This document shows positions 11,581 through 23,705 of a stretch of DNA of 64,000 nucleotides, one piece after another; the stretch's first letter is position 1, and each line of letters begins with the position of its first letter. The stretch is from Cryptomeria japonica (Eukaryota > Streptophyta > Pinopsida > Cupressales > Cupressaceae). Location of the stretch: contig NC_081409.1 in assembly GCF_030272615.1 (NCBI RefSeq), forward strand, positions 648,490,468 through 648,554,467, in the 5' to 3' direction. The position numbers and the translations under genes are program-made. Below the pieces are notes generated by a model. That model made no database searches. It worked only from the letters and a program-made list of their open reading frames with translations, and was not told the DNA's origin.

Positions 11581-11595
11581 TTTGCCCCTCTTTGA
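11581..11595 (-). other. Polypurine tract of the giant element
   Basis: The minus strand reads AAAGAGGGGCAAA immediately before the 3' LTR start TGTAGTC. This is the expected place and composition for plus-strand DNA priming. Confidence 0.8.
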
Positions 11596-12150
11596 GACGG
11601 TGCGGTTTATCGCGTCATTTCAAAGAAAGAAAAATAGGTGTGAGGAATATGCCCCATAAAATTTTAATTTAGTGGGTGGTATGCCCCCTCGAGAGATGGG
11701 CCGAAATTTTTTGAAAAACCAGGCGATCTCTCGAAAAAGAATGAAAATTGGCAGGGTGATAGAAGAGAAGAAGTTAGCAATGCAGGTGAAAAATAGAAAA
11801 AATCGGAGATAAAATGGAGAAATGGGAGGCTCGGGAAATTAATGGGGACCACGACGGTGAGCGAGGGAAAGTTATGGTGACGACAAAGGGTTTATATGGG
11901 GAGAAAGAGATGAAAACAGGATCATTTGCAACCGCGACCATTGTGAATTCAGAGCTCTAATAGTGACATTTTTAGAGGAGGGAGCAGCAGTCAGGATGTT
12001 GGTACCTATTGCAGAGCACTGTTTTGAGCGAGTCTGTCGATTCCATCGGCCAGACGACTATGGACTAGCGGTACGCAAATTTGAAATTTTGAATTTTACG
12101 CATTTTTGTCATATTTTTTTGCTGAGTCCAAGTTGAGTCAGGACAATAGC
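11596..12150. other. Non-coding stretch between 3' LTR and decamer array
   Basis: No frame of interest. Purine-rich on the plus strand around 11880-11910. On the element's strand this is the 3' end of the genomic RNA; on the opposite strand it would be the upstream region of the PMD gene. Confidence 0.5.
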
Positions 12151-12159
12151 GTTGAAACT

Positions 12160-12460
12160 ATGTTTTGGCGCTTTTGTCCAATTAATTAACGCTTTTGTGC
12201 CGCAATGGCGCTATTGTAGTGTTGTTTGAGCGCTATTGAAAATATTAGCGCTATTGTGTGTATGTTTAAGTGCTATTGTTTGTTTAGCGCTATTGAGGGG
12301 TTAATTGAGCACTTTTGTCTTTAAGCAGCGCTATTGCATAGGTCTTGTAGCGCTTTTGCAATTTTAGCGATTTTGTAGGGTTGATTAAGCACTTTTGTTA
12401 GGGGTTTAGCATTATCGTGAGGGGTTTAGCGCTCTTGTTGGCAAGATAGCACTTTTGTTT
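12160..12460 (+). repeat. AGCGCTWTTG decamer array (3' side)
   Basis: About fifteen copies of AGCGCTATTG or AGCGCTTTTG and near variants on the plus strand, at about 12168, 12190, 12207, 12229, 12247, 12269, 12285, 12308, 12327, 12349, 12366, 12388, 12408, 12428 and 12448. Spacing is mostly 18-22 bp, close to two helical turns. The spacer bases are not conserved. The array lies just upstream of the antisense PMD gene. A counterpart in opposite orientation is at 30010-30250. Confidence 0.88.
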
Positions 12461-13930
12461 AGAAAAATAGATGCCCCAGTTTGTGTGAACAAAAATCTCT
12501 CGATGCCAATGATGGATGAAAAGATGTGAAGTGAGAGTTGTTTAGAACTATAGCAGCCCTGATGAGACTTCGGTCATTAGGATAAATGTCTTTTGAAGTC
12601 TAGGTGTGCAATGATAGTTTACGTGTTGAGACCTGAAGATACTTGATCAAAGTATCTGTTGATAGTCTAGGTTTAAACTTAAGAAAGTTTGAAAAAAAAC
12701 AACTGATAATGATTGATTGATGCGCGTGTGTAGGAGGATCTACGCGTGTTACAGTTACGTGAGAGACATCTAGCGACACAGGGGTTACGGGATTGACTGA
12801 CAGAGGCTGAGATTGATTGCATTCCAGCGACTAGGCTGTATGATGTGACGCATATGCCCATGATTTGGATGAATCACGGTTTGATTACAGCCTTGGCAGA
12901 GTGCTAGCACAGTGAGACGTGCACGTTTCACCTAGCACAGGGGGGATGATAGTGACTTTGGAGGATGTGTGGCGTATCCTTCATATTCTCATTCGGGGTG
13001 AGCTAGTCACATATGACAGATCATGGGGGACTCTAGCAGTGCAGCGATTCTTCGATGAGGATATGTTCATTGATGACGGCTCCATAGCCTAGGAGGACAT
13101 CATGGCGTTTGTACGAGCCATTGCCAATAGTTTTGTCTTGGATCGTGGGAGGGATACTATGTCCGGATAGGCGCTCGCATGGTCTAGTCGTTGGATGGAG
13201 ACAAGTTATAGAGCAAATGATGATGAAGGGGACCCAATTTGTCTGGGGACCGTGCGTGTTAGTGCACATGTATCAGGAGCTGCATGAGGTAGCGTATCGT
13301 GGGAGAGGCTCTTTGGTAGTGAGAGTGACGTTGCTACACATTTGGGCGTGGGAGCACTTACCAATGACTCGACCAGTAAGTCTTAGATTTTGGGCTGTTG
13401 ATCAACCTTATATGTTCATGTACAGTGGCATGATGAGTCAGCCCCACCTGAGGAAGTTAGAGTGGTGGCGGCGGGCGGTAGATGATCTTGATGCGGTGAT
13501 TTGGAGACCTTATCTACAGTGTGAGCCTTGGGAGGATGATGCAGAGGCCTTGCCGTATGTATTCATGACTCGATTCATCATTGGGCGAACTTCTTACGAT
13601 GTAGAGAGACATGTGCCAAGCAGGGTTCTGAGGTAGTTTGGACAGCAGCAGGGATTGCCGAGGGGATCAGGAGAGTACGTCAGAGTGGTCTAAGAGAGAT
13701 ATGCATGGGGGCTAGTACTTCCATATGATCAAGCATTGGCGGAGTTCCAGACGCTTCAAGCGAGGCCATGGGATATACGGCCGAGGGTGGTGGATGCTGG
13801 GGTGTCAGATGAGTATACACAGTATATGGCAGCTCATCTGATTTTGCGGATATTAGATCCAGTAGAGCCTATTCCTGATTTTGAGGAGGAGAGGGGATGG
13901 AGATGAAGGAGGGGAGGAGGTTCAGGGCCG

Positions 13931-14090
13931 ATGATAGGCGGACGAGGGAGGGGGGATGGTGGTGATGGAGGAGGAGGAGAGGGTGGAGGTGGTGGAGGAG
14001 GAGATGGTGGAGGAGGTGGCTTAGGTGGTCGGGTCCAGTGGAGAGGGAGAGGTAGATTGCCACTATGGATATCACAGGGACCGTTGGTGC
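13931..14090 (+). repeat. Gly/Arg-rich low-complexity segment of the PMD gene
   Basis: GGTGGAGGAGG-type triplet repeats encode a Gly/Arg-rich linker between the PMD domain and the coiled coil. On the other strand the same bases give a Pro/His-rich open frame, which I treat as a shadow. Confidence 0.7.
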
Positions 14091-14424
14091 CAGGCGGAGT
14101 TAGATTAGGTGGCCGAGGTATGGAGAGGGAGATACCGATGGACAAAGAGGAGGGAGCCACTGGAGAGGTACCTATGGAGACGGGGGAGGAAACGACAAGG
14201 GGTGGTGATCCTCAGGAGCATATGCTAGCACATTTGCATACTCGATTGACAGCAGCCAAGACATGATTGGAGGATCTAGAGGTAGAGGTTGCGGCGAGAG
14301 ACATGTAGCTATTTGCATGAGAGTCAGAGCTGACTGTAGTGCTGCGGGAGAGAGATCAAGCCGTTGACAAGGTGGTCCAGTTGTAGGAGAGAGTGAGGGT
14401 TTTAGAGGGAGTGCAAGGACAGGG

Positions 14425-17389
14425 TGTTGGGACTCAAATCAACAAATTGGATAGGTTCTAAGGAAATGCCAACTCCTACGATCAAACCCTCCAATTGACT
14501 TGGCCAACTTATAGAGTGAACCTATTTGGTTACTAACTCTCTCACTTTAGGCTCTGCAGGACCTAGGCGGGTATATCTACTCACTAGTTGTTCCTTCAAC
14601 TAATGCTTTTTATAGCAGATTTAGTGTCTTAATCTAATATCTCCTAGTCTCATAATGGCATAAGTTTCTCAAACAGATTGATTTCAGAAGTGTGTATTGA
14701 TCTATGTATCTTACAAAGGTATATATGTTACACTTTGGTTAAATTACCTTACTATACCTACTCTACTAATCCTAATGCTTAAAAGTAAAGGTAATTGGGA
14801 TGGTTAAAGGGTTTGTTTACAAATGATCAGTGCCTTTCCTCTTATTTGGGCTACAGAGTCTTATATTTTTTCAGGACTTATTGTGTAAACTTATGAGACA
14901 ATTTTTAAACCCACCCCCTCTCGATGAGTCTGTCAGTTACTGTTTCTTATGAGCTCCTTTTAAATGTCTATATTGTAAACCGCTTGAATGAGTTTAACCC
15001 TAACTTTAAGAGACCATCCAAGGAAGAAATACAAGGAACAATTACAATTCACAAGTAAATCTTTTTTGATCCAAATCTACACTATGAAACACAAAATTTC
15101 ACTGGAAGAACACAAATAACCTTATCTCCTTTAGGTAATATCACAAGCAACTGCCTTCTAAAAATATGTTAACTCTCAACACATATGAGAAAGAAAATGC
15201 AACTAGTTATTTTTGATAAAAAGTTTAAAAGTACAAAATTGCCTCCACCTCTTGTCTCTCTCTTCTCCCTTTTTTTTTTACATTTTACATCACACATATA
15301 TATGTGTTTGAATGGTTTTCATACCCCTTTGGGTGAAAAGACACCCCCCTTTTAAATAAAAATAATTCCAAATCCCGAAATTGCCTTAGTTTATGTAATT
15401 AATTGTCACTTTACAAGTTGTTTAGGCATATTAGAGGTATTTTAAGGCTATTTTATGGGTATATAATGGATAAATGGTCTTTAAATGATGTAAATACCCC
15501 CTTTGGTGCTTCACACTCCATTTTTTATGCCCATTATTGTGTTTATGTTATGGTTTCATATTGTGCAACAAATATAAAATATTGTAGCGTCGTAAATTGT
15601 ACGCACTTGCTAGGGTGGTACAATTTCACACCTAGTTTAGCACCCGCCTTGGCACATTTTACATTTTGCATTGCATTTCCCTTTTAGCACTTAATTAATT
15701 AAATTAATTAGGTCTAAGGTCCTATTTCATCATCTCCCATATCATAAAGTTGGGCCCTTTCATTAAAGTGTGCCCTTTTCATTTTATTCCTCCTATACAT
15801 CATTTAATCAAAAACCCTAATTAGGTCCTATTTTGAACTTGGGGGCTTGATTTCGGGGGTCAAAACATCTCGAAATCACTTGTAACTTCGGGATTCTCTC
15901 TAAAATCATCATATTCGACGGCCCTGAAAATTTGGTGAAAAGTTGTTGGGACCATGGCGCCCAGAGAGGACCATGGCGCCCGGAGTGCACATGGTCCCGG
16001 ACATTTTTCCCGAAATTTTAGGAGCACAATCCAATCATAAAATAAAGCTTAACCCCAAGAAATTGGCGGGAGATTCAATCTCTAGGTCGGCCAAAAGTTG
16101 AAATTAAGACCTAGGGTTTCATATATATGAGCTCTCTTTCTTCATTTGAAAGGACCCGATTTTGGTTTTCAGGGACCTTCTATGCAGCGAAAGAGCAGAT
16201 CTTTGAAGACTTCAACAACATTCAACATCCTTCTATCAAGCATTTATCAATTTCATTCATCCATTTAGGGCTTGGAAGACATTGAAGAACAATAGGAGAT
16301 TACCGACTGAAGATTGGCTTGTACTCCTCCCTTGAGGGTCGGGTATGATTTCATGTTGTTTTCATGTCTTTGCATAAGCTTCAATATATATCCTTTATTC
16401 ATGCTTTAGATCACTTTGCATCTTGATTTAGAGCATTTACATTATCATTTACAAGCAATTAGGGTTTACTTTCTAGGTTGCTCTAGTTTGCTTTCTTGCA
16501 TTTTAGGACCTTGCACACACACTAGGTCTGCACACACAATACATTTTACAATACAACTTGGCTATTCGTGGAGGTGGAAATCACCGAAGCGGGGGTTTGA
16601 CTAAGGCAAAACCCTATATAGCCGCCCACCATACCCTTTTTAGATATAAGTGCAGGTTTTAGAATTCGAACGACGCCGCAAGTTGCAAATCCGAGAAAAG
16701 CAGGCCGAGACAGCACTCCACACCAAATTTCAGAACAAAAGACCAGGACAGGGGCGTGGGGCGCCCTGGTCCTGCCAGGACAGGGGCGCTGGGTGCCCTG
16801 GTCCTGCCGGGACAGGGGCACTGGGCGCCGTGGTCCTCTTGACAGATAGCATTTTCAGCATTTTTGACAGCTTTTCAAGTTGCAAAATAGCAGTTTCCGG
16901 AGCAGTTTCAGGGGCAGAATTAGGACAGTGGCGCCCGCGCCCCCGTCCCAAACATTTTCATTCATATTTTAACACTAGGTACGCATTTACATTCTTGTCT
17001 TGTCCTTGTGTTTACAGCTTTCCATTGTTTAAGTTCAATTCTACAATCTTGTTATTAGTTCATACTTGCACTTTGGGGTTAGGAATTGAACTTGCATCAT
17101 TTTATCTTTCAATTACAACAAAGGAATAGAAATCCTAATAGGTTGCCCATGGCTCTCTCTTCCACAAAAAGAAGTAGCCAATTGTGTGATACCTCTAGGC
17201 TCTTTCGTATTCCACAAATGTGTGATTAAAAGTGAGATTAGGGCCTGTTTGCTTAGTGTCACTTTTTCTCCCACACAAATATATTACTTGCACCTATTCA
17301 ATATATATATATATATATATTTAGAATTTTTCTTGCTCCTTGTCTTGGAATTTGGAATTCTAAAAATTGCAAATTTTAGGGTTCTAACA
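14425..17389. mobile_element. Solo LTR or small LTR-type element nested in the PMD gene
   Basis: Begins TGTTGGGACTC and ends GGTTCTAACA, giving TG...CA with an imperfect 9-bp inverted end (TGTTGGGAC / TGTTAGAAC). It is flanked on both sides by CAGGG (14420-14424 and 17390-17394), a perfect 5-bp target duplication. The host coiled-coil frame resumes across it. It is 2965 bp with no gag, pol or internal LTR pair, so a solo LTR of a large element is the simplest reading and a non-autonomous element the alternative. Orientation is unresolved. A possible TATA (CATATATATGAG) is at 16117. Confidence 0.85.
16745..16838. repeat. GC-rich 32-bp tandem repeat, hairpin-prone
   Basis: Three units (16745, 16777, 16809) of the form AGGACAGGGGCG...CCCTGGTCCTGCC. 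Within a unit the two ends are partly complementary, so each can fold. GC content far exceeds the surroundings. Similar GGCGCC and ACCATGG elements lie at 15953-16005. Confidence 0.8.
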
Positions 17390-17715
17390 CAGGGGCCATT
17401 TGTGGAGGCATTGACGAGGGAGGTACAAAGAGCAAGTGGAGAGGTTGATTATTGGCAGGGTGTATATGAGCAGGTGGTGCCATCTAGTCAGCGAGCACTG
17501 AGTTATTCACAAATGCGATAGGCCAGATTAGAGCGATCCTAGAGGATGCAGAGCAGTGGGGGTGTGATGGGTACTCTACAAAGAGATAGGTCAGGGGGTG
17601 TAGGAGCTAGTGGGGGTTTGATGGGGCCTCCACAGAGAGATAGATCGGAAGGTGCGGGGACTAGTGGTGGAGCAGGTGGCAATGGTGGTGCAGCATCCGG
17701 TCAGAGTGACATCTG

Positions 17716-20396
17716 AGAGAGCATTTTGCATGTATTTATTTTATCATTGTTATTTTTGGATTGTATCTTGGATGGCTCTTGGTAGCCAATTTTTTGTAGA
17801 CTTCATTGTACTCTGATATATGAGATGATATATATGAGGAGATCCCATATTTTGATGATATGCATTTGATATGTATGGATGTTATGCAGGATGGTGATTT
17901 TTATGAGTTTATGCTTAGATGGATACGTGTATATGTATGCATTGATGAGATGATTCCTATATGCATGTTGTTATGATGATTTATGATGTTGGATACTGAC
18001 ATATGAATGCAGGTTTATACATGTGTGCATGTTTTGTTTGATGTAATGCTTTATGTATGTAATGCCATGATGACGATGTATGCTTATAATGATATGGACA
18101 AGATTTTTGTGCTTCATGTTATATATAATGATGAGATAATGATATGCAATGATGTTAATGCAAAGAATGAATGATTTATGTATGGATATGCATCTAGATG
18201 TTTTTAGATGAATGAAATATGGATAAACAAATGTAAAGTACAAATGTTTATATGATGATGTCTAAATGAAAGCATACGTATGAACGATATATAAAATGGT
18301 ATGAACGATATATAAAATGGTATGAACCAATTTTGAGACAAATGGTTTGATGATTCTAAATGCCTAAATATGATTAAGTAAAAAATGATAATGTGATGAT
18401 AATGCAACATATGGTTTAATAACTACACCTTAATACAATTAAAAAAGGATAATGAATGCAATGTAAATGAATCCTAAAATGAGCATAATAAGACACTTAA
18501 TAGTGGATGAATGAATGCACTTTTTAAACTAATGAATAGATAAATGAATGTATGCAACGATGCATGATAAAGGATAATAAAGGATGATAATATGATAATG
18601 GATAACTGACACTAAATGAATGTATAGTAAATGGTTAATACAATCAGGGACAATTGATTTATAGGAATGAATCTAAACATCCCGATTATGCAATGATGAG
18701 ATGATATAAATGTTTAATAAATGATAATGAACTATATGCTTTTTAACCAACTAAAATGATATGAATGGTTCTTGATGCAAATGTAACTAAATGTAATGAT
18801 GATGATATGACCATGATGAATGCAAGGTTTTTTTAGACTTTGCATGAAGCATTGATGATGTATCAGAGTACTTGGTCGTGATTGTATCCAAGACCAGCTC
18901 AATTGTCGCAGAACTTGCTCATTTTAACTTTGTTCATATTGGCATACAAAAATCATACATATAAATGAGTGAATGGATGGGTGATATGCAACGGAATGAC
19001 ACATATAAACAGATGAGATGAAATGACGATCCATAGTGCTCTATTTTCATCATTGAGCTTTTAAAATGTTGTAAGAAAATACAAGCATCTTGACATAATG
19101 ATTCAAGATGACCAGAGTATTTCTTACATGGATTTGATATAGCAGGTTAATACAAACAACTTGATATAATGGGTCAGGTTGACCAGAGTATTGCTTGCGG
19201 AACAGACAAGGATCATCTCCATTTATGCATGACTTGGATCATCCTCCTTGATCTTGGGCTGATCATATCCTGAGACAAGTTCACACCTTAATAAGAGACA
19301 AAAACCTTTATCCAAATTGGATGAGGAGGAACCAAAGAAGGAGCATTGTTTGCGCAAACAAAAATAGTATATACATAAAGAATAAAGAATATGGATCCTA
19401 GGTAATGGTTCATGCTCATATGGTCAAGGTATACGCTGTAGTTAGCAAGCCGTAGTGATCTATGACTGTATTTTGCATAAGATCACATAGCTTAGTGAAC
19501 TTCCCACGTAGGCACCATTAGTACATGCCCCAGAACTTCATCAGAATAATGCGTTGAAGATACACAATCAATGTCATAGGAACCTGATACATATAAATGA
19601 ATTATTTACTCACAAATCAACCAAGTATCTGATAGCTTAACACATAATTTTCTTGTCAAGTAAAACGTCATTTTGTCTTTGCTTTGGTAAGGAAGGATGC
19701 ATCCTTGTTGAAGACAGTTTTGAGTGTTGATGTTGATTGTTTGGTCAATTGGAGAAGTGATCATCGTGCGAGTATTTTTCAATGCTTGTTTGGTATCTGC
19801 TTGGATGAGTATGTACAATGTGTTGCCATGTTTTTGTTTTATTTTTTTTTATGTTTTCTGATGTTTTTGGATTTTGTGATATATTTTTGAATGTTTTTGG
19901 TATTTTGATGATTGTTTTGAATGTTTTTGGATTTTGAGAAATAGTTTTGAATGTTTTTGGATTTTGTGAGATAGTTTTGAATGAAGAACCCAACGAATCA
20001 TAAGAATAATGTATAATCCACTTCCATCAAACTAGATTAAGGCCATTGCCCCCAATTTAGATATGCCTATGAAAAAGCGGGATGCAAGACGCATGGAGTA
20101 CTTTCTTGATTACAGATAAATAACAAGCCATGGTTTGGATGGATGGACGAAGGGATGTAGTGAATGTAATCGCAACAAGTCTGAAAGCCAATGGAGCCAT
20201 AGCCTTTACGAGTGGCGCCTGTTTGCCAGGTTTTCACCATCGCACTTACCCAAAGTGCCACCGGAGTGGTTGTTCACTATTTGGATGTATGATTTTTCTT
20301 TACTCTTTTGATGTTTTTGTATTTTCTTTAGGATCTTTATCTGGATGTTTTTGGTATTCTTGCCAGTATATATGGGAGCCTGATGCTCTATGCAAC
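17716..20396. other. ATG/GAT-rich low-complexity spacer of the giant element
   Basis: From 17750 to about 19100 the plus strand is dominated by ATGATG, GATATG and TGAATG words with no sustained coding frame. At 19861-19980 a 30-bp unit beginning ATGTTTTTGGATTTTG is repeated four times exactly in period. The segment up to the integrase stop at 20397 shows no further gene. Confidence 0.6.
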
Positions 20397-21480
20397 TTAT
20401 GTATAAAACCTTTTGAGGTGCATACTATTGATCGTATCTGCTAGTGGTTCTCCTTCTGAAGTAGCCAACTGATATGCCCCAGACCCAAATACAGTAGTGA
20501 CAACATATGGACCCAGCCAATTGATTCAAACTTTCCTTGATGTTCTCGGTTGGGTTAGTTACAAGGATTTTCTGAAAGAACAAGATCACCTACCTCGAAT
20601 GTACGAGGTCTAACTCGATGATTATAGCTTCTGCTCATGCACTGCTGATAGGCCTTGAGGTGATTGTATGCAGCTTGTTGCTTCTCATCAAGTAGCTCTA
20701 AGTCTTGGAGACAGGATACTCTGTATGCTTCATCATCGATGAGATTGTGCAAGGAAACCCGTAGTGATGGTATCTTGACTTCAATAGGTAAGATAGCTTC
20801 TGCACCATACAATGAGTAGGGAGTTGCGCCTGTAGGGGTTTGAATGCTAGTTCGATATGCCCATAGTGCTAGATTCAATTGAACGTGCCAATCACAACTG
20901 GCATCATTGACTGTCTTCTTTAGGATCCTTAATATGTTCTTGTTTGATGTTTCGGCCTGACCATTGCCTTGTGGGTAATAGGGAGTGGAAAAGTGGTGTT
21001 GGATGTGAAATTTCTCACAGAGTATACAGGACATCCTGATTTTTGAAAGGAAGATCGTTATCTGTGATGATGGACATGGGTACACCATACTGGCAGATGA
21101 TGTAATTGAGGATGAATGAGGCGATCTACTAGCTGGTAACTTCGGTAAGTGGAACAACTTCGATCCACTTTGTGAAATATTCGGTGGCGGTAATAATGAA
21201 TTTGTGACCATTGGATGAACATGGATGGATTTTACCCACAAGGTCAAGGCCCCATTGACAAAAAGGCCATGGTGTCATGATTGGTTGGAATTCTTGTGCT
21301 GGTGCATGTATCAGGTCTCCATGAACTTGGCATTTCTTGCACTTTCTGACAAAGTAGTAGGAGTCTTTTTCCATGGATGGCCAATAGTATCCAGTGCGCA
21401 GGAGTTTCTTGGCTAGTGATAGACTGCTTGCATGAGTTCCATAAATTCCTTCATGTACCTCTTCCAAGGCCTTTGTTATC
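20397..21480 (-). pseudogene. pol: gypsy integrase
   Basis: Inserts cDNA into the genome. An HHCC zinc-binding part (HEGIYGTHASSLSLAKKLL, then CKKCQVHGD) lies at 21460-21330. The catalytic core shows GLDLVGKI (D), ITDNDLPF (D) and GNGQAETSN (E), so all three acidic residues can be found across frames. The C-terminal region ends with FEVGDLVL, a GPYVVTTVFGSGAYQL segment resembling the gypsy GPY/F module, and MHLKRFYT before a TAA at 20397. Two stops near 21128 and at least two frameshifts break it. Confidence 0.88.
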
Positions 21481-21769
21481 TCATCTTGTTCTAGACATCG
21501 AAGGAGAGTACCATCAAGACTGCGTCGGTATAGGGTTTCAGCAATAATGGTATATCGAGTAGTTTGGCGAATGAAGGTTTTACGTTGGTTATTCGATTGG
21601 TTAGGAGGAAGGGTGTGATCATGGAGGTAGGTGTAGAACTCACCGTACCATGGGGATTCGGAATCGATAAGGTGACATATTATCTCGGATTCGAGGATAT
21701 CATAAGCGAGAATCTAAAGCTATTCCACCAAGAACTCGTAGCGTGTTGAATTTTGTGAAACATCTAAGA

Positions 21770-22646
21770 GAGATGCAATGGTAGCCATAGCGTCAGCAGC
21801 TCGATTCTGATCTCTAGGTATCTGCTCAAAGGTGATAGTAGTAAATGATGCCTTTAATTTGTCCACCATTTGCTTGTATGGCATGAGTTTATCATCCTTG
21901 GTCTGATATTCATTTGTTGCTTGTCAAATGACCAGTTGGGAATCACCATAGACTTGTAGTTCTTGTAACTTTCATTATATGGCTAGCCCGAGTCCTGTGA
22001 TCAAGGCCTCATACTCTGCTATGTTATTGGTGCATGGAAATGTGACCCTATAAGACTTCGAGATGCTGTCACCTTGAGGTGTGATAAACAGAATGCCTGC
22101 CCTCGAGCCATGCCTAGTGTATGAACCATCAAAGTATAGTTTCCATGGTTGTGTTGTAGTAATTATGAATATCTCTTCATCTGGAAAGTTGGAAATGAGA
22201 GGATGATCACCTATGAGTGGTGCATCGGCCAATTGATCTGCAATGACTTGTCCTTTGATAGCCTTACGGTCCACATACTCAATGTCAAATTCACTTAGAA
22301 TCATCACCCATTTGGCCAAGCAACCTATCAATGTTGCTTTGCTAAGTAAGTACTTGAGTGGATCAATCTTTGCGATGAGCTATACTTTGTGTGTCAAGAG
22401 ATAGTGCCTTAGTTTAGTAGCTACCAAGATTACTGCTAGGCAAGCTCTCTCAATAGGGGTGTAATTGAGTTCATAGCCAACCAGTGTGCGAGAGATGTAG
22501 TAAACAACGCACTCTTTCCCTTCTGCATTATGTTGTGCTAGTAGTACACCCAATGCTGTACTTGTTGTTGATATATAGAGTAATAACAGTCTACTTGGAT
22601 CTGGTGGGATCAGCAATGGTGTATTTATGAGATAGTCTTTAAGCAT
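21770..22646 (-). pseudogene. pol: Two successive RNase H domains (RT-linked and archaeal-type)
   Basis: The RT-linked RNase H has TALGVLLAQHNAEGKE and YYISRTLVGYELNYTPIE at 22570-22450. After a tether region (LIGCLAKWVMILSEFDIEY) comes a second, archaeal-type domain: LYFDGSYTRHGSRAGI (D), NNIAEYEALI (E), VYGDSQLV (D) and RAADAMA (D), with all four catalytic acids visible. Two RNase H domains in tandem are known for the Tat lineage of plant gypsy elements. Stops at 22378 and 21973 interrupt the frame. Confidence 0.88.
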
Positions 22647-22786
22647 TTGGAATTCTTGCTGGCACCTGGCATCCCACTAAAAGTGGATGTTCTTGTGTAG
22701 CAGGTGTGTGTGAATGGGTGACACTTATCTACCAATTGTACAATGAATCTTTGGATGGATTGTAGCCATCCTTGTAATGTCCTTAG

Positions 22787-23693
22787 CTAATTGATGTTCT
22801 TTGGTGGTGGCATGTCCATGATTGCTTTGACTTTTGTTGGATCGACCTTAATACCTTTGCTTGAGACAATGTATCCTAGAAGCTTCCCTGAGGTTACTCC
22901 AAAGACACATTTCTTTGGGTTGAGTCGAACATGATATTGTTTCAGTCTATCAAAGATTTTATCTAATATGTCTAGATGACTGGCTCTGGTGAGTGATTTT
23001 GCTAGTAAGTCATCATCATAATCTTCCATCATAGTATGCATCATGTCATGGAAGATGGTGGTCATTGCTTATTGATAGGTCGCTCTTGCATTCTTTAGAT
23101 CAAAAGGCATTATTCCAGCAGTATGTGCCCCATGGACATGTGAAGGTTGTCTTATGTTGATCCTCTGGTGCGATCTTTATATGATTGTATCCTAAAAAGC
23201 CATCCACGAATGAAAGCATGACATGTCTTGTTGTTAGGTCCACTATGATGTCGATGTTTGGTAGGGGGGAGTCATCCTTAGGACATGCCTTATTCAGATC
23301 TCTGAAGTCAGTGAAAATATGGATGACCCCATTTGGTTTGCCGACAGGCACAATATTGGATATCCAATCTACATAATCAATGGGTCTAATGAAACCAACA
23401 TGTAGGAGTTTCTTGAGTTCTGCTTTGACTAGTATTGCAATTTGAGGATGCATCTTGCGAAGCTTCTTCTTGACAGGCTTGGCTCCTTCTGCTACTGTGA
23501 GGTGATGCATGACTAAATCAGGATCAAGACCAGGCATGTCTGCATATGACCATGCAAACTTGATCTGACGCTTCTGGAAGAACTTTACAAACTGAGGTTG
23601 TTCCTCTGGAGTTAGAAGAGATGCCAGATGTATGTGGTGAGGAGTTTCAAGAGTCCCCACATTGTATTCTTTTATTTCCTTGATCAGAGTCAT
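22787..23693 (-). pseudogene. pol: gypsy reverse transcriptase
   Basis: Copies genomic RNA into cDNA. Seen in order: MHHLTVAEGAKPVKKKLRKM, GFIRPIDYVDWISNIVPVGK, FTDFRDLNKACPKD, LSFVDGFLGYNHIKI (FxDxFxGY block), then after a frameshift near 23080 MMEDYDDDLLAKS where YVDDLLAKS is expected, and LNPKKCVFGVTSGKLLGYIV. The catalytic YVDD is therefore YDDD here: both key Asp are kept and Val is changed to Asp. Several stops lie in 23080-23100. Confidence 0.9.
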
Positions 23694-23705
23694 TGATTGT
23701 TCCTG

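Larger units (their letters stand above)
12718..17715 (+). pseudogene. Plant mobile domain (PMD, MAIN-like) gene, antisense within the giant element
   Basis: Translated pieces match the PMD consensus in order: LQLRERHLATQGLRD (12750), NHGLITALAEC-stop-HSETCTFHL (12870-12935), GGMIVTLEDVWRILH (12940), SWIVGGILCPDRRSHG (13140), FVWGPCVLVHMYQELH (13240), VTLLHIWAWEHLPMTRP (13325), then RVLR-stop-FGQQQGLP (13620). A Gly/Arg-rich linker (13930-14080) and a coiled coil follow, the latter split by the insertion 14425-17389 and resuming at 17395 (EALTREVQRASGEV) to about 17715. There is one frameshift near 13105 and at least ten stops. PMD proteins are nuclear factors linked to transposon silencing, and the family is known inside transposons. 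It runs opposite to gag-pol. Confidence 0.8.

Noticed and set aside
12160-12460. CRISPR-like array (regular short repeats with unique spacers)
   Set aside because: Repeats are only 10 bp, degenerate, spacers about 10 bp, and the context is a plant retroelement with no cas genes.
13834-14160. Proline/histidine-rich minus-strand open frame
   Set aside because: It is the complement of the Gly/Arg-rich linker of the PMD gene; low-complexity GGA/GGT repeats leave several frames open.
15403-15687. 94-codon plus-strand frame in the nested LTR
   Set aside because: No motif or codon bias; the LTR is non-coding by context.
17800-19100. Candidate gene in the ATG-rich spacer
   Set aside because: Frequent ATG comes from low-complexity GATATG words; no frame exceeds 90 codons or reads as protein.
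20130-20444. 104-codon plus-strand frame beside the integrase end
   Set aside because: Partly the complement of the integrase C-terminal region; no domain.
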